Below, piece after piece: positions 14,338-18,177 of a stretch of DNA of 18,177 bases. Location of the stretch: the NCBI GenBank assembly GCA_040905885.1, contig JBBDQR010000155.1, positions 1 to 18,177 on the forward strand. Reading direction: 5' to 3'. This DNA comes from JACVRU01 sp040905885 (lineage in GTDB: Bacteria; Actinomycetota; Thermoleophilia; Gaiellales; Gaiellaceae). The notes below the pieces were generated by a model. It was given only the letters and a program-made list of their open reading frames with translations, did not search any database and was not told the origin of the DNA. Made by a program: the position numbers and the translations under genes. Positions within the stretch are counted from its first letter, which is position 1. The number at the start of each line of letters is the position of its first letter.

Positions 14338-15183
14338 ATGGCGACACAGGAACCCGGCCGCGCGCCTGCGGCCCCCCCGGCGCTCGCAGCCCTGCCCAGG
14401 GTCGAGGACGTGCCCGCGCGCGGAGAGGGGCTGGACCCGGAGGGGGTACGCGAGGCGTTCGACACGTTCCGCCGCCATGTGGCACAGCTCCAGGCACAGC
14501 TGCGCGTCGCGCAGGCCGCGCGTGGGACGACCCAGCCGGAGCCGCTGGGCCATGCGGTCCGCATGGACGCGCTCCACCTGATTCGCGCCGCGGCCGAGTT
14601 CGCCGACACGATCGAGCGCGACGCCCAGCAGGCGGCCGCGACCCAGATCGGCGCCGCCGAGGAGGACCTGCGCTCGCGCCGCCTCGAGCTCCAGGACATG
14701 GAGCGCGAGCTCGAGCTGTATCGCCAGGAGACAGAGCGGCAGCGCGCCGAGATCATCAACGCGGCCCGCGCCGAGGCGAAGGAGCTCGTCGGCACCGCCG
14801 AGCGCGACTCCGCCCAGGCGCTGCGCGACGCCGAGTCCCGCGCCGCCCGGCTGGTCGAGCAGGCCCGCCACCAGGCGACCGAGCTGACGAACGCCGCCCG
14901 CGCCGAGGTCGAGCAGACGCTCGACTGGGCGCGCCGCCAGGCGACCACCGTGCTCGCCAGGGCGCAGGAGGGCGCGGAGCAGCTGCTCCGGGCCGCCGGC
15001 CTCGACGAGACCGCGATGGACAACGCCGTCCAGTCGATCATGGGCCACGCCGAGGAGGCGCCCGAGGCATCCGTGCCCGCGCCGCCCGTCACCGAGCCCA
15101 CCCGCGAGGAGCCGGCCGAGATGACGCCGCCGCCGCCGCCGCTCTCCGACGAGGGCCCCGGCGAGGACGAGCGGCCGGCGTAG
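14338..15183 (+). CDS. Coiled-coil protein, DivIVA-like
   Basis: 281 residues. A Pro/Ala-rich N-terminus (1-30) leads to a helix at about 38-60, then a long, uninterrupted, charged coiled coil from about 75 to 230. It is rich in Ala, Glu, Arg and Gln with repeated AARAEAxEL-type units, like DivIVA/GpsB proteins and the b subunit of ATP synthase. The C-terminus (about 235-281) is disordered, acidic and Pro-rich (TPPPPPLSDEG). No membrane segment or signal peptide, so it is probably cytoplasmic. The first DivIVA motif is not clearly present, so the family call is tentative. It starts a three-gene unit; the next gene begins 3 bp after its stop and encodes a membrane protein, suggesting an envelope or division-scaffold role. 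Confidence 0.75.
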   Translation: MATQEPGRAPAAPPALAALPRVEDVPARGEGLDPEGVREAFDTFRRHVAQLQAQLRVAQAARGTTQPEPLGHAVRMDALHLIRAAAEFADTIERDAQQAAATQIGAAEEDLRSRRLELQDMERELELYRQETERQRAEIINAARAEAKELVGTAERDSAQALRDAESRAARLVEQARHQATELTNAARAEVEQTLDWARRQATTVLARAQEGAEQLLRAAGLDETAMDNAVQSIMGHAEEAPEASVPAPPVTEPTREEPAEMTPPPPPLSDEGPGEDERPA

Positions 15184-15186
15184 GCG

Positions 15187-15734
<548 letters not shown>

Positions 15735-15738
<4 letters not shown>

Positions 15739-16163
15739 ACGCGCCGCTGGCGCAGCGCGAGATCGCGCTCGCGGGAGTGGCCTTGCTCGCGGTCGTCCTC
15801 GCCGTCGCGCTGACGCGGCCGGGAGCGGACGGCGAGGCGGCCGGCCCGGCCCGGGAGCCGGCGGCTGAGTGGTACCGCGCCCTCGCCGCGCCCTACTCGT
15901 TCCCTCCGGGAGCCAAGCGCACGGCCTGCGGCCAGCCCGCCGGGCCGAAGACGCTGGGGCTCGCCCACCCGGTGCTGCCCTGCGGCGCCAAGATCGTGAT
16001 CCTCTTCGACGGGAAGCAGGTGCTGACCCAGGTCGTCGACCGCGGTGCCGGGCTGCCGGGCCGGGAGTTCGACGTCACGCCCGGGCTCGCCGAGGAGATC
16101 GATCTCACCGGCATCCAGCCGGTCCAGTGGCGGTTCGCCGCCGCGCCGTCCGAGGCCCGCTAG
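15735..16163 (+). CDS. Membrane-anchored RlpA-like double-psi beta-barrel protein
   Basis: 142 residues from a GTG that overlaps the preceding stop (GTGA). One hydrophobic segment (about 10-27) acts as signal peptide or anchor. The rest is a double-psi beta-barrel of the RlpA/expansin type: TACGQ, then LGLAHPVLPCGAKIVILF (basin strand with PCG), then VVDRGAGLPGREFDVT, which carries the conserved DRG and Asp, then LAEEI. RlpA proteins act on or bind peptidoglycan at the septum, some as lytic transglycosylases. Here there is no SPOR domain, and activity is unproven. Two Cys in the barrel (TACGQ and LPCGA) could form a disulfide outside the membrane. The stop codon TAG is the first half of a TAGAGT hexamer that may start the downstream RNA. 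Confidence 0.8.
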
Positions 16164-16166
16164 AGT
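16161..16166 (+). promoter_or_regulatory. -10-like hexamer for the candidate small RNA
   Basis: TAGAGT, overlapping the stop of the RlpA-like gene. It predicts a start near 16173. No coding start codon with a credible ORF follows. Confidence 0.35.
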
Positions 16167-16172
16167 GAGCGA

Positions 16173-16339
16173 GCCCGACCCCGCGCGCGGCCTCGCGCGA
16201 CAAAGTGGAACCAACATCCGCTGAGAGGGAGCCCGGGTCCGGCCTAGGCGACCCCGACAGCCGGCAGGGCACCCACCTGGTTTGCCAGGTTCTCACGGGC
16301 GTGAGGCACGGCGGGGTCAGGGCGCTACCCTGGCCCTTT
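16173..16339 (+). ncRNA. Candidate structured small RNA or leader upstream of mnmA
   Basis: A noncoding stretch of about 167 nt dense in inverted repeats. ACCTGG-TTTG-CCAGGT (16275-16290) and CTCAC-GGGC-GTGAG (16292-16304) are clean hairpins, and CCGGC/GCCGG (16239-16243 with 16260-16264) can pair. GACCCCGC at 16177-16184 and GACCCCG at 16250-16256 can each pair with GCGGGGTC at 16311-16318. That segment is also needed for the terminal hairpin. The length and closed ends are compatible with a 6S-like RNA, but no family was recognised. A -10-like box precedes it and a terminator-like hairpin ends it. Confidence 0.4.
16314..16339 (+). terminator. Intrinsic terminator-like hairpin
   Basis: GGGTCAGGG (16314-16322), loop CGCTA, CCCTGGCCC (16328-16336), then TTT. 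Nine pairs with one G-T wobble. The T-run is short, which weakens the call, though short tracts are common in very high-GC genomes. Confidence 0.55.
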
Positions 16340-16340
16340 C

Positions 16341-16380
16341 CGCGAAAAGTACGCCGCGCTTACGCGACGCACTTTCCGCG
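16341..16380. repeat. Long inverted repeat between terminator and mnmA promoter
   Basis: CGCGAAAAGT (16341-16350) and ACTTTCCGCG (16371-16380) are inverted repeats with one mismatch, and the 20-bp spacer holds a nested CGCG-CTTA-CGCG. It lies just upstream of the mnmA -10. It may be an operator or a second hairpin. Confidence 0.4.
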
Positions 16381-16401
16381 GGGATCACGGACCGCTCCGG
16401 C

Positions 16402-16407
16402 TAGGCT
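16402..16407 (+). promoter_or_regulatory. -10 box TAGGCT of mnmA
   Basis: TAGGCT ends exactly 6 nt before the ATG at 16414. No Shine-Dalgarno sequence. This predicts a leaderless mnmA message independent of the RNA upstream. Confidence 0.55.
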
Positions 16408-16413
16408 GACTCG

Positions 16414-17670
16414 ATGATCGAGCTCGTCGGAGACTCGTCTCGCAACGGCGAGTTCGCGCTCGTCCGGCTGCTCGTCGACGGTGACCGGATTGTCGACGCC
16501 GACGCGCCCGGCCTCGAGCGCGACCTGCGCGGGTTGACGCTGCTCGAGGCGGCCGCCGTTCCCGGGGACACGCTCGCCGCGGACGCGCTGGCAAACGCGC
16601 TCGGGCCGGTCTTCGCCGCCGAGCCGCGTCCCGACTGCGTCGCGGTCGCGATGAGCGGCGGCGTGGACAGCGCCGTCGCTCTCTTGAAGGCGGGGCCGCA
16701 CGCGGTCGGCGTCACCCTGCGGCTCTGGCTCGATCCCGAAGGCCCCGACGCCGAGCGCGCCTGCTGCTCCCCCGAGGCCGTGCTCGCCGCCCGGGAGACG
16801 TGCCACGCGCTCGGGCTGCCGCACGTGACGCTCGACCTGCGCGAGGAGTTCCGCCGGGCGGTCGTCGACCCGTTCGTCCAGGCCTACGCGCGCGGCGAGA
16901 CGCCGAACCCGTGCATCCGCTGCAACGGCAGCTTCCGCTTCGCCGAGCTGCTCGCCTTCGCGCGCCGCGCCGGGGCCGCGCGGCTCGCGACCGGGCACTA
17001 CGTGTCCACCCGCGTCCACAAGGGCCGGCTGCTGCTCGCTCGCGCGGCCGACGCCGCCAAGGACCAGAGCTACATGCTGGCGCGCCTCGATCCTCGCCTC
17101 CTCGACCGGATCTGGTTCCCGCTCGGCGGGCAGACGAAGGAGGAGACCCGAGCGGAGGCCGCCGCGGCGGGGCTGGCCGTCGCCGAGCGGCGCGAAAGCC
17201 AGGAGGCGTGCTTCCTCGCCGGCGACGACTACCGCGACTTCCTCGCGCGCCGCGGGCTTGCCGCCGCTCCCGGCCGGGTCGTGGACGAGGACGGCTGTGA
17301 CCTCGGCGGCCACGACGGCTACTGGCGCTTCACGCCTGGCCAGCGCCGCGGCCTCGGGCTCAGCGCGCCCGAGCCGCTCTACGCGCTCCGGACGCTTCCC
17401 GCCTCGAACACGGTCGTGGTCGGCCGGCGAGAGGCGCTCGCCGTCGGCGCGGTCACGGCGAGAGGGCGCCTCTACGTGCCTACCGGGCGCGTTGAGGCCA
17501 AGCTCCGCTACCGCGCGCCCGCAGTCGGGGCGACCGTCTCGGAGACGGCGGGCGGCTTCCGGCTCGAGCTGGACGAGCCCGCCTACGGCGTCGCGCGCGG
17601 GCAGGCGGCCGTGCTCTACGAGGACGACGTGGTCGTCGGAGCGGGGCTGATCCGTAAGATCGGCCCATGA
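16414..17670 (+). CDS. mnmA: tRNA 2-thiouridine(34) synthase MnmA with N-terminal extension
   Basis: 418 residues, against about 360-370 usually. The enzyme activates U34 of tRNAs for Lys, Glu and Gln with ATP and inserts sulfur. The PP-loop SGGVDS is residues 81-86, about 68 residues later than in E. coli. Cys170 in NPCIRCN and Cys266 in SQEACFLAG match the catalytic pair (Cys102/Cys199 of E. coli). Cys167 replaces the Asp usually found three residues before the first one, giving a CxxC variant. The extension (1-70) is Cys-free and reads like a NifU/IscU N-domain: LVRLLVDGDRIVDADA, then LTLLEAAAV. It is not an artefact of a wrong start, since the ATG at 16414 sits at perfect -10 spacing. Its stop overlaps the next gene (ATGA). 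Confidence 0.93.
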   Translation: MIELVGDSSRNGEFALVRLLVDGDRIVDADAPGLERDLRGLTLLEAAAVPGDTLAADALANALGPVFAAEPRPDCVAVAMSGGVDSAVALLKAGPHAVGVTLRLWLDPEGPDAERACCSPEAVLAARETCHALGLPHVTLDLREEFRRAVVDPFVQAYARGETPNPCIRCNGSFRFAELLAFARRAGAARLATGHYVSTRVHKGRLLLARAADAAKDQSYMLARLDPRLLDRIWFPLGGQTKEETRAEAAAAGLAVAERRESQEACFLAGDDYRDFLARRGLAAAPGRVVDEDGCDLGGHDGYWRFTPGQRRGLGLSAPEPLYALRTLPASNTVVVGRREALAVGAVTARGRLYVPTGRVEAKLRYRAPAVGATVSETAGGFRLELDEPAYGVARGQAAVLYEDDVVVGAGLIRKIGP

Positions 17671-18128
17671 CCGCTCTCGCATTCACGGCCGGCGACGTCG
17701 CGCAGATCGCGCTGGCCGTCTTCCTCTTCGCCGTGGGCCTCAGCCTCGGCTACGCCTTCCTCCGCCTCGGCGGAACCCTCGGCCGCCTCTCCGCGTTGAT
17801 CAAGGGCGCACAGAGAGAGCTGCTGCCGGTGATCAACAAGGTCGGAGGGACGGTCGATCGGGTGAACGGCCAGATGGACAAGGTGGACGTCATGACGGAC
17901 AGCGCAGTCGACGCCGTCGAGAGCGTCGACATCGCGATCCGCGCCGTCAGCATGGCGATCACCCGGCCGGTGCAGAAGGTCTCCGGCTTCGCCGCCGGCG
18001 TCGCCTACGGCGTCGCCGACTTCAAGGCGCACCGGGACGTCGGCGCAGCGGTGCGGGCGGCGAAAGACGCCGCCGCGCGTCGCGAGGCCGAGCTGGCGGA
18101 GGAGCTGCGGGACGCGGGGAAGGCATGA
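17667..18128 (+). CDS. DUF948-type single-pass membrane protein
   Basis: 153 residues. One N-terminal membrane helix (about residues 10-32, ALAVFLFAVGLSLGYAFL) is followed by an amphipathic helical region with LLPVINKVGGTVDRVNGQMDKVDVMTD, split here as the typical DUF948 pattern of repeated heptads around residues 52-80. The tail is charged and Ala/Glu-rich (about 125-153). Relatives such as Bacillus YtxG are linked to general stress, but the molecular role is unknown. The ATG overlaps the mnmA stop (ATGA), so both are likely made from one message. Its own stop overlaps an ATG at 18125. Confidence 0.85.
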   Translation: MTALAFTAGDVAQIALAVFLFAVGLSLGYAFLRLGGTLGRLSALIKGAQRELLPVINKVGGTVDRVNGQMDKVDVMTDSAVDAVESVDIAIRAVSMAITRPVQKVSGFAAGVAYGVADFKAHRDVGAAVRAAKDAAARREAELAEELRDAGKA

Positions 18129-18177
18129 GCCGTAGGCTCGACGGAGCCGGCCGGGAGCGCAGGCGCCGGCTCTGCCG
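18125..18177 (+). CDS. Possible start of a further gene, cut by window edge
   Basis: An ATG overlapping the DUF948 stop (ATGA) opens a frame of 17 codons to the right edge (M-S-R-R-L-D-G-A-G and then Arg-rich). Too short to identify. The same stretch holds a TAGGCT box and an inverted repeat, so it may instead be a promoter and leader for a gene outside the window. Confidence 0.25.
   Translation, partial: MSRRLDGAGRERRRRLC
18133..18138 (+). promoter_or_regulatory. TAGGCT box at the right edge
   Basis: The same hexamer as before four other genes here. No start codon lies 6-10 nt downstream, so it would drive a transcript with a real leader or an RNA starting near 18145. Confidence 0.35.
18144..18172 (+). 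repeat. Inverted repeat after the edge TAGGCT box
   Basis: GAGCCGGC (18144-18151) and GCCGGCTC (18165-18172) pair perfectly over a 13-nt loop, right where the predicted transcript would begin. Confidence 0.4.

Noticed and set aside
16221..16229. CTGAGAGGG resembling the TPP riboswitch core
   Set aside because: The required downstream ACC..TGAACCTGAT element and the closing helix are not present.
16173..16339. SRP RNA, tmRNA, RNase P RNA or tRNA in the gap before mnmA
   Set aside because: No GGAAG-type SRP loop, no tRNA T-arm GTTCGA, and none of the RNase P conserved core strings; the region is also too short for tmRNA or RNase P.
16360..17682. 440-codon open frame antisense to mnmA
   Set aside because: Shadow of mnmA; no motif, no promoter, no start context.

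Overview
The window is roughly three-quarters G+C by eye. Genes are tightly packed, with many ATGA/GTGA stop-start overlaps, GTG and TTG starts, and few Shine-Dalgarno sequences. Many starts lie 6-7 nt after a TANNNT hexamer, the geometry expected of leaderless actinobacterial promoters. This suggests a high-GC actinobacterium, perhaps of the Thermoleophilia/Gaiellales kind. The lineage is inferred from gene style, not proven. I see no insertion sequence, phage gene, CRISPR array, tRNA or rRNA. The longest stretch without a gene is 16164-16413, about 250 bp, and it is not empty.

Left part (1-4470): two half-transporter genes on the minus strand (972-2762, and 1-972 cut by the window edge) encode a probable heterodimeric type IV ABC exporter. 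The complete subunit has the degenerate nucleotide site typical of such pairs. Divergent from them is a small exported protein of unknown function (2815-3306). It converges with a minus-strand pair: a class I methyltransferase (3892-4470) and an iron-sulfur type uracil-DNA glycosylase relative (3293-3895).

Centre (4488-9858): a histidine-utilisation operon in the order ftcD, hutH, hutU, hutI. HutH deaminates histidine to urocanate, HutU hydrates it, HutI opens the ring to formimino-glutamate, and the formiminotransferase passes the formimino group to tetrahydrofolate and releases glutamate. No hut regulator or histidine transporter lies in the window. A small two-helix membrane protein (9863-10285) and a convergent cupin (10282-10623) follow.

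Right part (10655-18177): an MBL-fold hydrolase overlaps hisS, and hisS is linked to aspS through a six-codon ORF that overlaps both. Then comes an envelope-looking trio: a coiled-coil protein, a two-helix membrane protein with a Pro-Glu stalk, and a membrane-anchored RlpA-like double-psi beta-barrel protein. A structured intergenic region with a promoter-like hexamer and a terminator hairpin (16161-16339) may encode a small RNA. It is followed by mnmA with an unusual N-terminal extension, a DUF948-type membrane protein, and a possible gene start at the right edge.

The points most worth a second look are the repeated TAGGCT/TANNNT box at leaderless spacing, the hisS-MSFTAK-aspS overlap chain, the candidate RNA upstream of mnmA, the Cys-free NifU-like extension of MnmA, and the 17-bp divergent start region at 4471-4487.
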